NCBI GenBank assembly: GCA_904387055.1
Contig: CAJFKV010000002.1
Location: 1 to 64,000, forward strand
Source: Candidatus Heteroruminococcus faecigallinarum
Lineage (GTDB): Bacteria; Bacillota; Clostridia; Oscillospirales; Ruminococcaceae
DNA: 64,000 bases
Reading direction: 5' to 3'
Shown: in pieces, positions 26,252 through 36,368 of the stretch
Position numbering within the stretch: position 1 is the first letter of the stretch
Layout: each line of letters begins with the position of its first letter
Made by a program: the position numbers and the translations under genes
Notes under the pieces: generated by a model
Told to the model about the DNA's origin: nothing
Seen by the model: only the letters and a program-made list of their open reading frames with translations
Database searches by the model: none

Positions 26252-26512
26252 TTACCGTGGTTCCACGATCAGCTTAATGGCTGTCCGCTTTTCATCGTTG
26301 ATGGTTACATTGGCAAAAGCCGGCACACAGATCAAGTCGATCCCTGCCGGGGCCAGATACCCCCTGGCGATGGCCACCGCTTTTACCGCCTGGTTGGACG
26401 CTCCCGCGCCAACCGCCTGAACCTCTACGGCACCGTATTCGCGAACAACACCCGCAATTGCGCCTGCCACCGAATTGGGCACAGACTTCGCTGATACCTT
26501 AAGCACTTCCAT
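26252..26512 (-). CDS. spoVS: Stage V sporulation protein S
   Basis: 86-residue SpoVS, a small Alba-like protein required for spore coat and septation events (MEVLKVSAKSVPNSVAGAIA, VGAGASNQAVKAVAIARGYL). The match to the family is near full length. ATG 26512 is preceded by GAGAGGGG. It lies 103 bp downstream of ymdB, the usual firmicute order, but has its own promoter. Confidence 0.97.
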   Translation of the reverse strand: MEVLKVSAKSVPNSVAGAIAGVVREYGAVEVQAVGAGASNQAVKAVAIARGYLAPAGIDLICVPAFANVTINDEKRTAIKLIVEPR

Positions 26513-26564
26513 CGTGATACCCCTCTCGTTCAGCGATTTACAATAGTTGGAATGCTCTATTGCT

Positions 26565-26593
26565 ATCATATACTAAAATGCCGCCAAATTCAA
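26565..26593 (-). promoter_or_regulatory. spoVS promoter
   Basis: TTGAAT (26588-26593), 17-base spacer and TATGAT (26565-26570) on the minus strand, in an AT-rich gap. This is sigma-A-like. No clear sigma-H pattern was found. Confidence 0.7.
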
Positions 26594-26615
26594 GAGTATG
26601 GGCTAAAAACATTAT

Positions 26616-27383
26616 TTAATCGATATTTAACCGCTGAATTTTGGTTGTTTTGCCGGTTTTTTCGTCAATCTGCAACAAAATGCCGGAAATTCTTACCGGT
26701 CCGGGATCGTTTTCAAACCGCACCGGCAGGTGGGTGCGCAGCCTCTTGATCGCCAGGGCAGGCTTTACGCCCAAGATCGACTGAAAGCTTCCGCACATTC
26801 CCAGGTCGGTGAGGGCGCCGGTGCCGCCGGGGAGAATCCGCTCATCGGCGGTCTGGATATGGGTGTGGGTTCCCACCACCGCCGACACCCGTCCGTCCAG
26901 GTAAAAGGCCAGGGCCAGCTTTTCGGAGGTGGCCTCGGCGTGGAAATCCACCACAATGTTGGGGGTGGTTACCCCCTTCAGCAGCCGGTCCACACAGTCA
27001 AAGGGATTCTCCAGGGGATCCATATACACCGTCCCCTGGAGGTTGATGACACACAGGGAAAACCGCAGCCCGTCAAAGAGGGTGATCCCCCGGCCGGGGG
27101 CCTCCGGGTGAAAGTTGGCCGGCCGCAAAAGCCAGTCCTCCTCCTCCAGGAGGGGGTAGATCTCCCGCCGGCGCAGCACATGGTTGCCGGTGGTGACCAC
27201 ATCCGCCCCCGCGTCCCGCAGGGCCCGGGCATCCGCCGGAAGGATACCGTTCCCCTCGGCGGCGTTTTCTCCGTTCACCACCGCCACGTCCACGGCGTAT
27301 TCCCGCCGCAGCTGGGGCAGCTTCCGGCAGACGGTACGGCAGCCGTTCTGGCCTACCACATCTCCCAACATCAGCACCTTCAC
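26616..27383 (-). CDS. ymdB: YmdB family metallophosphoesterase
   Basis: 255-residue calcineurin-like phosphodiesterase. Metal motifs: LGDVVGQNG, VVNGENAAEG, TTGNHVL, VDFHAEATSEK and GTHTHIQTAD. Bacillus YmdB hydrolyses 2',3'-cyclic nucleotides and affects biofilm and motility decisions. The usual upstream partner rny is absent here; a terminator and an SDR gene are found instead. Confidence 0.95.
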   Translation of the reverse strand: MKVLMLGDVVGQNGCRTVCRKLPQLRREYAVDVAVVNGENAAEGNGILPADARALRDAGADVVTTGNHVLRRREIYPLLEEEDWLLRPANFHPEAPGRGITLFDGLRFSLCVINLQGTVYMDPLENPFDCVDRLLKGVTTPNIVVDFHAEATSEKLALAFYLDGRVSAVVGTHTHIQTADERILPGGTGALTDLGMCGSFQSILGVKPALAIKRLRTHLPVRFENDPGPVRISGILLQIDEKTGKTTKIQRLNID

Positions 27384-27469
27384 GGCTGTCTCCTCCTTCC
27401 CACCAGCGCGTTGCTTGTGCTATCAGTATACACGATTTCCCGTAGAAAAGAAAGGGGTTGCTGCTCCCC

Positions 27470-27511
27470 AAAAAGACAGGCGGGCCGCTGCACCGGGCCC
27501 GCCTGTCTTTT
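27470..27511. terminator. Terminator after the SDR gene (bidirectional stem)
   Basis: AAAAGACAGGCGGGC and GCCCGCCTGTCTTTT form a 15-bp stem with a T run on the minus strand. Confidence 0.88.
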
Positions 27512-27561
27512 CTATGAACAATCTCCTCCGCGGGCAGCTCCCGCCAAGTCTTCCAAAAGGG

Positions 27562-28332
27562 CTACAACAGAGTATATCCGCCGTCCACGACAATCTCGGC
27601 GCCGGTGACATAGGACGACGCGTCGCTCGCCAGGTAGACAACCGTGCCGGACAGCTCGTACGGATCGCCGAACCGCCCCATGGGGACCCGCTCCATCCAG
27701 ATGGGATGGCAGTCCTCCCACTGGAGGGCCATCTCGGTCATGTGGTAACCGGGGCTGATGCAGTTCACCCGCACATTGTGGGGGGCCAATTCGCAGGCCA
27801 GCGTCCGGGTAAAGGAGAGAACCGCTCCCTTGGAGGCGGCATAGTGGGTCACCTTCTGAGGCACATTGTAAATGTGGGCAGACATGGAGCACATGTTGAT
27901 GATGGACCCCTTCTTCTTGGGGATCATGATCCGGGCCGCCTCCTGGGCGCAGAAAATCGTCCCGTTCACGTTCACATCCATCAGTTCCCGGATCTGTTCC
28001 GGCGTCAGGTTGACGCAGTCGGTGGCAATATTGGCGATGCCGGCGTTGTTGAACAGGATGTCCACCGTTCCAAAGGCTTCCACCGCTTTTGCGAACAGGT
28101 TCTGCACATCGGCGGGATCCTGCACCAGGCATTTGACGCCGATGGTCCTGGCCCCGGTCATCTGGCCAATCTCCTGGGCGGCCTTCTCCGCCGCCGCCTG
28201 GGTGGTCGCCGTGAATACCACGCTGGCCCCCGCTTCACACAGCCCCTTGGCCGTCGCTCTTCCAAAGCCTCTGGAGGAACCCGTTACAATGGCTACCTTG
28301 CCGGACAAACTGAATTGATCCAAAACTCCCAT
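27562..28332 (-). CDS. Short-chain dehydrogenase/reductase
   Basis: 256-residue classical SDR. NAD(P)-binding TGSSRGFGRA near residue 18, NNAG motif in DILFNNAGIAN, catalytic Ser in NMCSMSAHIYNV, Tyr and Lys in YAASKG. C-terminal GAEIVVDGGYTLL. Closest in feel to gluconate 5-dehydrogenase-type enzymes, but the substrate is not determinable. ATG 28332 follows AGGAGGT. An extended -10 (TGGTATACT) lies upstream. Monocistronic. Confidence 0.9.
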   Translation of the reverse strand: MGVLDQFSLSGKVAIVTGSSRGFGRATAKGLCEAGASVVFTATTQAAAEKAAQEIGQMTGARTIGVKCLVQDPADVQNLFAKAVEAFGTVDILFNNAGIANIATDCVNLTPEQIRELMDVNVNGTIFCAQEAARIMIPKKKGSIINMCSMSAHIYNVPQKVTHYAASKGAVLSFTRTLACELAPHNVRVNCISPGYHMTEMALQWEDCHPIWMERVPMGRFGDPYELSGTVVYLASDASSYVTGAEIVVDGGYTLL

Positions 28333-28515
28333 TTGTCAAAACCTCCTAGCGTCTGTTCGTTGGGACTTGCCTGACAACTTCAGTATACCAGACGCACCTT
28401 GGAAAACGTTAGGAGGATCTTTCATTTTTTATAATTTTAATTTCGATTTTCTGTGAAAAATTGTGCAAAAAGCGCCCTGACAACATCAAGGCGCTTTGTT
28501 TTACGGCAACTTTGC

Positions 28516-29238
28516 TTACAATACCTTGGACAGGAACTCCTGCAGCCGGGGATTCTTGGGATTCTGGAAGAACTCCTCCGGCGGGGCGCTTTCCAGCACC
28601 ATCCCGTCGTCCATAAAGAGGACGCGGGTGCCCACCTCCCGGGCAAAGCCCATCTCGTGGGTCACCACCACCATGGTCATCCCTTCCCGGGCCAGCTCTT
28701 TCATCAGCTCCAGCACCTCGCCCACCATCTCCGGATCCAGGGCGGAGGTGGGCTCGTCAAAGAGCATCACCTCCGGGTTCATGGCCAGCGCCCGGATAAT
28801 GGCGATCCGCTGCTTCTGCCCGCCGGAGAGCTGGGGAGGATAGGCGCCCGCCTTGTCCTCCAGGCCGATCCGGGCCAGCAGGCGGTGGGCGTTTTCTTTG
28901 GCCTCCTCCGGCGTCTGCAGCCCCAGCTTGACCGGGGCGAGGGTGATGTTCTCCTCCACCGACATGTGGGGAAACAGGTTGAAGTGCTGGAAGACCATCC
29001 CCATCTTCTGGCGGACCTTGTCCACATCCACCCCTTTGGCGGTGATGTCCACCCCATCCACAAACACCTGGCCGCTGGTAGGCTTCTCCAGCAGGTTGAG
29101 GCACCGGAGGAAGGTGCTCTTTCCCGAGCCGGACGGGCCGATGATGACCACCTTTTCGCCCTTGTCAATCTCCTCGTTGAGGCCCTTGAGGACCTCGTTC
29201 TTCCCAAAGGATTTGTGCAGATTCTTAACGCTGATCAC
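28516..29238 (-). CDS. Polar amino acid ABC transporter ATP-binding protein
   Basis: 240-residue GlnQ-type ATPase. Walker [10 protein letters not shown], signature [11 protein letters not shown], Walker [13 protein letters not shown], His switch VVTHEMGF. The start is GTG 29238 (GTG-ATC-AGC), ten bases after GGGAGG. It overlaps the permease gene by 14 bases. Works with the permease and lipoprotein encoded upstream to import a polar amino acid. Confidence 0.95.
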   Translation of the reverse strand: MISVKNLHKSFGKNEVLKGLNEEIDKGEKVVIIGPSGSGKSTFLRCLNLLEKPTSGQVFVDGVDITAKGVDVDKVRQKMGMVFQHFNLFPHMSVEENITLAPVKLGLQTPEEAKENAHRLLARIGLEDKAGAYPPQLSGGQKQRIAIIRALAMNPEVMLFDEPTSALDPEMVGEVLELMKELAREGMTMVVVTHEMGFAREVGTRVLFMDDGMVLESAPPEEFFQNPKNPRLQEFLSKVL

Positions 29239-29932
29239 TGACCCGCAGCCTCCCTTCCATCTTCTTCTGGAGGGCGGTAAGCCCCAGAACAATTACCAGA
29301 TAGATAGCCGCCACCGCCAACAACGGAACGTAGGCGTTAAAGGTCCGGCTCTTGATGACAGTGGACACCATGGTCAGCTCGCGGACAGCAATCATGGGGG
29401 CCACCGAGGTCTCCTTTACCAGGGCGATAAACTCGTTGAAGAGGGCCGGCAGAATGTTCTTGACCGCCTGGGGCAGGACAATGTACCGCATGGTGACGTT
29501 CTGGGACAGGCCCAGGGAGCGGCCGGCCTCCGTCTGCCCCCGGTCCACCGACAGGATGCCCGCCCGGATAATCTCGGCCACATAGGCGCCGGAGTTGATG
29601 CCAAAGGAAAGCATGGCCACCGGGATGGCCCAGGTGTCGTCGGCGGACGCAAAGACCACATAGTAGAAGATCATCAGCTGGACCACCACCGGGGTTCCCC
29701 GGATGAGGCCGATGTAGACATTTGCCAGCCAGTTGAGGGGGGCCAGGCCCTTGTTCTCGGCGGCGTACACCTTGATGATGGCGATGAGCACCCCAATGAC
29801 GGTGCCGATGATGACGCCGCCCAGGGCCATAAAGAGCGTGTTGCGCAAGCCCTCCAGATAGAGGAGGTACCGGCCGTCGGCGATGATGTTGGTATATAGC
29901 TCCTCCTGCAGGGTTAGCAGCTGCATGGGCAT
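29225..29932 (-). CDS. Polar amino acid ABC transporter permease
   Basis: 235-residue HisM/GlnP-type permease with about five membrane helices. EAA loop: [20 protein letters not shown] followed by [18 protein letters not shown] 29932 follows AAGGAGG; a longer frame upstream is not conserved. Translationally overlapping with the ATPase gene. Confidence 0.94.
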   Translation of the reverse strand: MPMQLLTLQEELYTNIIADGRYLLYLEGLRNTLFMALGGVIIGTVIGVLIAIIKVYAAENKGLAPLNWLANVYIGLIRGTPVVVQLMIFYYVVFASADDTWAIPVAMLSFGINSGAYVAEIIRAGILSVDRGQTEAGRSLGLSQNVTMRYIVLPQAVKNILPALFNEFIALVKETSVAPMIAVRELTMVSTVIKSRTFNAYVPLLAVAAIYLVIVLGLTALQKKMEGRLRVSDQR

Positions 29933-30005
29933 GGGGGGAAACCTCCTTTTGAACAAGATACAGGCGCCCACCCGCGGGGAGAAGGCGCCCAAGGCAGGAA
30001 ACACG

Positions 30006-30037
30006 CCGGCAGGCTGGCGGCAAAACCAGCCTGCCGG
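30006..30037 (-). other. Intra-operon hairpin between binding protein and permease genes
   Basis: A perfect 12-bp stem CCGGCAGGCTGG/CCAGCCTGCCGG without a T run lies 38 bases past the binding-protein stop codon. Such hairpins usually protect the upstream mRNA, giving excess binding protein. Confidence 0.65.
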
Positions 30038-30074
30038 GCGGTTCGTTTACAGGGAATGGGGAAGGGGGATCTGG

Positions 30075-30974
30075 TTATGCCGCGTCGGCGGTGTTCTCGG
30101 TGTGGAAGGTAACCAGCTCGTCAATGCTGCCATCCTCCAGCATACCGGCGAGCACCTCGTTGACCACCGGCAGCAGGTCGCTGCCCTTGTTCACCGCCAG
30201 GGCGTAGCTCTCGGAATCGTTGATAGCCCCGTCGCTCAGCTTGAGGGCGCCCTCGTTCTGGCTCACGATGGTCTGGGCAGGGAACTGGTCCAGAACCACC
30301 ACATCCAGACGGCCGTTGAGAAGATCCAGGGAGGCCTCCAGACCGGTCTTGTACTGCTTAAGGGTGGCACCGGTATCCTTCAAGGCACCGTCCGAAATCT
30401 CCCCGTCGATGAACAGGTCGCCGGTGGTCCCGGTCTGGACGCCGATGCTCTTGCCAGCCAGGTCGGCCAGGGAAGCGATGGTGCTGTCGGGAGGCAGGAT
30501 CATGTACTGGGCACTGGTGAAGTACACATCGGAGAAGTCCACGCTCTGGAGCCGCTCCTCGGTGATGGTCATACCGGCGCCGATGATGTCACCCTTGCCG
30601 GAGACCAGCGCGTTGATCACGCCGTCAAAATCCATATCCACCACCCGCAGTTCTACGCCCAGCTCTTCGGCAATGGCAGCGCAGATATCCACGTCTACGC
30701 CGGCGGGCTCGGTACCGTCAATATACTCAAAGGGAGGGAAGCCGCAGTTGGTAAGCATAACCAGCTCGCCGGCCGCCTGGATGCGGGCCACGTCGCTCTC
30801 GCCACTGGAAGCCTCTTCACTGGACCCTTCCTCGCTGGAAGCCTCCGTGGAGCTGCCGGCCTCGCTGGAAGCGGCATCCGTGGAAGCGGCGCTGCTGGAG
30901 CTGGAACCGCCACAGGCGGCCAGAGAGAACATCATCGCTGCGGCAAGCAGCATAGCCAATACCTTTTTCATCAT
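30075..30974 (-). CDS. Polar amino acid ABC transporter substrate-binding lipoprotein
   Basis: 299 residues with a signal peptide and lipobox SLAACGG. A Ser/Glu/Ala-rich linker (about 24-60) is followed by a family 3 binding fold (LVMLTNCGFPPFEYIDG, VDVDICAAIAEELGVEL). First gene of the three-gene transporter with its own promoter. Substrate likely a polar amino acid; a cystine or glutamine role cannot be distinguished. Confidence 0.95.
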   Translation of the reverse strand: MMKKVLAMLLAAAMMFSLAACGGSSSSSAASTDAASSEAGSSTEASSEEGSSEEASSGESDVARIQAAGELVMLTNCGFPPFEYIDGTEPAGVDVDICAAIAEELGVELRVVDMDFDGVINALVSGKGDIIGAGMTITEERLQSVDFSDVYFTSAQYMILPPDSTIASLADLAGKSIGVQTGTTGDLFIDGEISDGALKDTGATLKQYKTGLEASLDLLNGRLDVVVLDQFPAQTIVSQNEGALKLSDGAINDSESYALAVNKGSDLLPVVNEVLAGMLEDGSIDELVTFHTENTADAA

Positions 30975-31040
30975 TCATCCTCCTTAAATGCATCGTTCAG
31001 GTTGCTGGAACTTGGAAGCTGTCCAGCTGGTATGGTGATT

Positions 31041-31068
31041 ATTATACACGATTTTGCCGCAAAATCAA
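31041..31068 (-). promoter_or_regulatory. Promoter of the amino acid transporter operon
   Basis: TTGATT (31063-31068), 16-base spacer and TATAAT (31041-31046) on the minus strand. Confidence 0.75.
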
Positions 31069-31103
31069 GAGTTTTATGAAAAAAAATTCAGAAAATATGA
31101 TTT

Positions 31104-31994
31104 TTATTCAAATCTACCACACCCTGCTTTTTCCAGGGCCAATTTCATGTCATTGTGCATATCCAGCGAAAGCTGGATTGCCTCCCCTGTAACCGGGTGC
31201 GGAAACGAAACCCACCCGCAGTGGAGAGCCTGCCGTTCCAGCAGGGCCGCGGACCCGCCATAAAATGTATCGCCCGCCAGCGGGTGCCCCAGATAGGAAA
31301 AATGGACGCGGATTTGATGGGTGCGGCCGGTGTGAAGGATACATTCCACCAAGGTATGTCCTTCCCCTCTGGCCAGGACCCGGTACTGGGTGATCGCCTC
31401 CTGGCCGTCCGGGTCCACCACCCGCCGCATCTCATAGGGTACCTCCCGCAGGATGGGCAGATCGATCACCCCTTCCTCCTGCTCCAGCCGCCCCTCCACC
31501 AGGGCCAGGTACCGCTTCTGCACCTGTTTCCACAGCTTGCCGGCGGCAATCTGGTTTTTTGCCACCACCACCCCGCCGGTGGTATCCTTATCCAGGCGGT
31601 TGATCGGCCGGAAGGTGGTCACTGTCTCCCCCTTCTCCAGGCAGTGGGCGGCGTATACATTGGCCAAGGTATCGTTGTAATGGCCGCCGGACATGTGGCA
31701 GGGCATATCCGCCGGCTTGTTGTACACCAGCAGGTCGTCGTCCTCATAGGCAATTTCCACCGCCCGCTGGCTCACATACATGGGGCGGGGTTCCTCCGGC
31801 AGGTTGATCTCCAGCAGGTCCCCCTCGGCCAGCCGATCGATGGTGCGGGCGTGGCGGCCGTTGAGGAGGATGCCCTCCGGCAGTTTTTTCAGCTGGATCA
31901 CCACCCGATGGGAGATCCCCTGGTCCCCCCGCAGGAACCATTCAATCTTCTTCCCGGCAAAGGGCGCCGTGATCCGAAATTCCAGATGCCGCAT
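31104..31994 (-). CDS. RluA-family RNA pseudouridine synthase
   Basis: 296-residue pseudouridine synthase with catalytic Asp in PINRLDKDTTG near residue 130, the motif LLVYNKPADMPCH, and HTGRTHQIRVHFSYLGHPL. An N-terminal region resembling S4 precedes the catalytic domain. The target uridine (23S rRNA or tRNA) is not clear. ATG 31994 follows AAAGGAGA. Confidence 0.93.
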   Translation of the reverse strand: MRHLEFRITAPFAGKKIEWFLRGDQGISHRVVIQLKKLPEGILLNGRHARTIDRLAEGDLLEINLPEEPRPMYVSQRAVEIAYEDDDLLVYNKPADMPCHMSGGHYNDTLANVYAAHCLEKGETVTTFRPINRLDKDTTGGVVVAKNQIAAGKLWKQVQKRYLALVEGRLEQEEGVIDLPILREVPYEMRRVVDPDGQEAITQYRVLARGEGHTLVECILHTGRTHQIRVHFSYLGHPLAGDTFYGGSAALLERQALHCGWVSFPHPVTGEAIQLSLDMHNDMKLALEKAGCGRFE

Positions 31995-32033
31995 GGCCGT
32001 CTCCTTTCCTCCCGGGCCAGAGGCCCGTCCAAC

Positions 32034-32066
32034 AAAAAAAGCATGGCGGTGGTTGGCCGCCATGCT
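32034..32066 (-). terminator. ilvE terminator
   Basis: AGCATGGCGG/CCGCCATGCT stem with seven T on the minus strand, 18 bases past the ilvE stop codon. Confidence 0.92.
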
Positions 32067-32084
32067 CCCTGTCAATCCTGTTTC

Positions 32085-33161
32085 TCAGCCCTTGCAGACC
32101 TCATACCGCCAGCCCTTGGGGTCCTCCAGGACGCCGGTCTGGATGCCGGTGATGGTGTCGTAGAGCTTCTGGGTCAGCTTGCCGATCTTGTGGTCGCCGA
32201 TCTGCTCGGTCTCGTCGCCCAGGCGCATCTCGCCGATGGGGGAGACCACCGCAGCGGTGCCGGTGCCGAAGGCCTCCTTCAGGGTGCCGTTCTTCACCGA
32301 GGAAACCAGCTCCTCCACCGAGAACTTCCGCTCGGTCACCTTCACCCCCCAGTCCTTCAGCAGCTCGATGCAGGACATCCGGGTAATGCCGGGCAGGATG
32401 CTGCCGTCCAGCTCGGGGGTGACCACCTCGTCCCCCACCACAAAGAAGACGTTCATCGAGCCCACTTCTTCAATATACTTCCGCTCCACGCCGTCCAGCC
32501 ACAGCACCTGGGCATACCCCTGCTCGTGGGCTTCCTCCTGGGAGAGGAGGGAGGCGGCGTAGTTGCCGGCTGTCTTGGCGGTTCCCATGCCGCCCTTGCT
32601 GGCCCGCACCCATTTCTCCTCGATGTACAGGTTCACCGGGTCGAGGCCGCTTTCGTAGTACCGGCCGGAGGGCGAAAGGATAATATAGAAGATATACTCG
32701 CTGGCCACCTTCACTCCCAGATAGTCGTCGTTGGCAATGATGGTGGGGCGGATGTACAGGGAGGTTCCCTCGCTGCGGGGGATCCAGTCCTTCTCCAGCT
32801 CCAGCAGCTGGCAGAGAGCCTTGAGGGCAAACTCCTCGTCGATGTGGGGGATGGCCAGCCGGTCACAGGACCGGTTCATCCGCTTGAAGTTCTCCTGGGG
32901 ACGGAAGAGAAGCACCCGCCCATCGGCAGCCCGGTAGGCTTTCATCCCCTCAAACACCGTCTGCCCATAATGGAGGGTGCTGCAGGCGGGGGAAAGAACC
33001 AGAGGGCCATAGGGAACAATGCGGGCATCGTGCCAGCCCTGACCCTCGGTATAATTCATCATAAACATGTGGTCGGTAAAAATCTTGCCGAAGCCCAGCT
33101 TGTTTTCATCGGCAGGCTTCTCCTTGGGAGTTTTGGTGAGCTCCACACGAATGTCCATCAT
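32085..33161 (-). CDS. ilvE: Branched-chain amino acid aminotransferase
   Basis: 358-residue fold-type IV PLP enzyme that interconverts branched-chain amino acids and 2-oxo acids with glutamate/2-oxoglutarate. PLP lysine in GTAKTAGNYAASLL, and EVGSMNVFFV plus GTAAVVSPIG motifs. Length matches the family. Single gene between its own promoter and terminator. Confidence 0.96.
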   Translation of the reverse strand: MMDIRVELTKTPKEKPADENKLGFGKIFTDHMFMMNYTEGQGWHDARIVPYGPLVLSPACSTLHYGQTVFEGMKAYRAADGRVLLFRPQENFKRMNRSCDRLAIPHIDEEFALKALCQLLELEKDWIPRSEGTSLYIRPTIIANDDYLGVKVASEYIFYIILSPSGRYYESGLDPVNLYIEEKWVRASKGGMGTAKTAGNYAASLLSQEEAHEQGYAQVLWLDGVERKYIEEVGSMNVFFVVGDEVVTPELDGSILPGITRMSCIELLKDWGVKVTERKFSVEELVSSVKNGTLKEAFGTGTAAVVSPIGEMRLGDETEQIGDHKIGKLTQKLYDTITGIQTGVLEDPKGWRYEVCKG

Positions 33162-33201
33162 CGTTTTCCTTCCCTTCCAATCAAAGAATCGGTTTGTTGT
33201 T

Positions 33202-33230
33202 ATTTTATCACGTTAATAGGTTGATTACAA
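33202..33230 (-). promoter_or_regulatory. ilvE promoter
   Basis: TTGTAA (33225-33230), 17-base spacer and TAAAAT (33202-33207) on the minus strand. Confidence 0.72.
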
Positions 33231-33296
33231 GCCTTCCTTTCCGGCTTCTTACTGAAATTTCCCTCTCATGGCGTCCAAAATCCTGCCAACATAACT

Positions 33297-33332
33297 AAAA
33301 ACCGCCCTCCCGCAAGCCGGGAAGGCGGTTTT
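33297..33332 (-). terminator. gdhA terminator
   Basis: AAAACCGCC-TTCCC paired with GGGAGGGCGGTTTT and a T run on the minus strand. Confidence 0.88.
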
Positions 33333-33384
33333 GTTTCCGGTGCTGCTGCAGGCGGCAGCCGCCTGCGGGAATGGGTCGATCCGA

Positions 33385-34737
<1,353 letters not shown>

Positions 34738-34768
34738 TCATCTCCTTCACGTTGTCTCAATGGTTTTC

Positions 34769-34797
34769 ATCATACTCCAAAATGCAGGTTTTGTAAA
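34769..34797 (-). promoter_or_regulatory. gdhA promoter
   Basis: TTTACA (34792-34797), 17-base spacer and TATGAT (34769-34774) on the minus strand. The 218 bases from here to the rnpB promoter are AT-rich and show no gene. Confidence 0.75.
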
Positions 34798-35015
34798 GTA
34801 CAAGATTCATTTTTGTGACATCAACATATCACAGATTTCATATTGCCAGGTTTTTTATCCCATTTTGCCAATGTATATGAAAGAATTCCCTTTTCGCTTT
34901 TCAAATCCGTCATTTTCCGTTTCCTTCTGCAATTCCTCCTGCATGGTCAGCTGTCCACAACAGGAGGAAAGCACTGCAAGATTATGCCGCTCCCGGTTCA
35001 TGGAACGGCTTGGGG

Positions 35016-35044
35016 TTGACGGGGGAGGAATTTTAGGGTACACT
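35016..35044 (+). promoter_or_regulatory. rnpB promoter
   Basis: TTGACG (35016-35021), 17-base spacer and TACACT (35039-35044), with the RNA 5' end predicted seven bases further at 35051. Confidence 0.85.
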
Positions 35045-35050
35045 GAACAA

Positions 35051-35404
35051 GGCGAGCAGGCAAGACGGCAGCGCGGCCAGGCCGAAAGGCCGTCCGTGAG
35101 GAAAGTCCGGGCTCCGCAGGGCAAGGATAACTGCTAACGGCAGCCGAAGGCGACTTCAGGGAAAGTGCAACAGAGAGATACCGCCGGGGGCTTTCCCCGG
35201 TAAGGGTGGAAAGGCGAGGTAAGAGCTCACCAGCGCACGGGAGACTGTGCGGCTCTGCAAACCCTATCCGGAGCAACACCGCAAAGAGGGACATCATGTG
35301 GCGGCCCGTCACGTCCCGGCAGGTGGCGACGAGCAGCGATGGCGACATGCTGCCCAGATAGATTGTCGTTTCATACAGAACCCGGCTTATATGCCTGGTC
35401 GCCC
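35051..35404 (+). ncRNA. rnpB: RNase P RNA, class A
   Basis: Catalytic RNA that matures the 5' ends of tRNAs. The universally conserved GAGGAAAGTCCGGGCTCC is at 35099-35116. ACAGAGAGATA and the 3' segment ACAGAACCCGGCTTA (35375-35389) are also present. The ends pair as helix P1 (GGCGAGCAGGC at 35051-35061 with GCCTGGTCGCC at 35393-35403). GC-rich loops fit the ancestral A type rather than the Bacillus B type. Flanked by its own promoter and terminator. Confidence 0.96.
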
Positions 35405-35416
35405 GTTGGACAGCAA

Positions 35417-35453
35417 GGCGTCCTCTTCCCCTTGTGGGAAGGGGGCGCTTTTT
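35417..35453 (+). terminator. rnpB terminator
   Basis: GCG-CCTCTTCCC pairs imperfectly with GGGAAGGGGGCGC, followed by five T. Confidence 0.8.
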
Positions 35454-35780
35454 CTGTGCCGGATTCTACCGGGGAGAGCCATCCCCCCAGCGGCCAAAAG
35501 CGGCCCGCTCCAGCTGGGCAGGGCACCGGCAGCCGCCATACCGGCGGATGCACTCCCCCCGGCCCAGGCACCGCTCCCTCCGCCGCCCCCGGCCGTCCCA
35601 CGAGGCGCAAACCGGCATCCCCCGCCCCAGAACCGGGCAATACCGCTGAAAGATGGCATCCATCCCTGTTCCCCCCTTTGGGGGATAGCCTTCCCGGGGC
35701 AAAAATCCGCCATTCCTGTATAATCCTGGTTCTGGCGGGCCATCCTTCCAGCATATCCATACAGCAAAGGAGGATGCGCG
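35454..35780. other. Intergenic stretch between rnpB and the yaaL-like gene
   Basis: No convincing gene. A TATAAT box at 35719-35724 lacks a good -35 element at the right distance. AAAGGAGG just before 35781 is the ribosome site of the next gene. Confidence 0.5.
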
Positions 35781-36059
35781 ATGCTTGCTGCTTTCTTTGA
35801 TACCGCCGCCATCCCCACCGAAGGGGAAACCCGGCGGCGGCAGTTGACCGACCAGCTGGAAAACGTCAAGCGGCAGATGGCCCTGGTGGATGAGCTGTTC
35901 AACCTGGCCTGGGACGACGACCTGATCGAGGCCTGCATCTATCAGACCAAGGCGTTCCACGCTTATTTCCACTACCTTTACAAAGAACTGCGCCGGGAGG
36001 GGGAGGAGGATTCCATGCCTCTCCTCCAGGCAAAGGAGGTGCTGGAACCGGTGGGGTAG
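35781..36059 (+). CDS. DUF2508 (YaaL-like) protein
   Basis: 92-residue helical protein resembling Bacillus YaaL (LENVKRQMALVDELFNLA, DDDLIEACIYQTKAFHAYFH, YLYKELRREGEE). Function unknown. The pairing with a bofA-like gene directly downstream copies the Bacillus recR-yaaL-bofA order, which supports the assignment; recR is absent here. Confidence 0.8.
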   Translation: MLAAFFDTAAIPTEGETRRRQLTDQLENVKRQMALVDELFNLAWDDDLIEACIYQTKAFHAYFHYLYKELRREGEEDSMPLLQAKEVLEPVG

Positions 36060-36097
36060 ATCGGTCGCTCTTCTGGGGACTGGCAGCCATTGCCCTG

Positions 36098-36316
36098 GTG
36101 GTGGTTCTGGCCCTGCTGATAAGGCTGCGCCGGTTCTGGGGAGGGGTGCTCTTCTCGGCGGCCAGCGGAATGGGGGCGCTGTGGGCGGTCAACCTGGCGG
36201 GGACCTTCACCGGGATTGTGCTTCCCCTCAATCTTTTTTCCCTGGTGGTCACCTTGGCGGGCGGGATTCCCGGGGTGATCCTGCTGCTGATTTTCCGGTT
36301 GCTTTGGGGCGGGTGA
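36098..36316 (+). CDS. bofA: BofA-family protein (pro-sigma-K processing inhibitor), start uncertain
   Basis: About 72 residues with two to three membrane segments (GVLFSAASGMGALWAVNLAG, FSLVVTLAGGIPGVILLLIF), matching BofA, which restrains SpoIVFB-mediated sigma-K activation in the mother cell. The frame is open upstream past the yaaL stop codon, and a good AAAGGAGGT lies at 36032-36040. No ATG, GTG or TTG follows it at a proper distance in this frame. GTG 36098 is the first usual start but would cut into the first helix; CTG 36080 is an alternative. Confidence 0.75.
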   Translation: MVVLALLIRLRRFWGGVLFSAASGMGALWAVNLAGTFTGIVLPLNLFSLVVTLAGGIPGVILLLIFRLLWGG

Positions 36317-36327
36317 CCGTGTATACT
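36299..36327 (+). promoter_or_regulatory. Promoter of the tandem GNAT gene
   Basis: TTGCTT (36299-36304), 17-base spacer and TATACT (36322-36327), overlapping the bofA 3' end. Confidence 0.72.
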
Positions 36328-36368
36328 GGTGGTATCTCAACAACCCGCCCAAAGGAGGCCCCCGTTTT

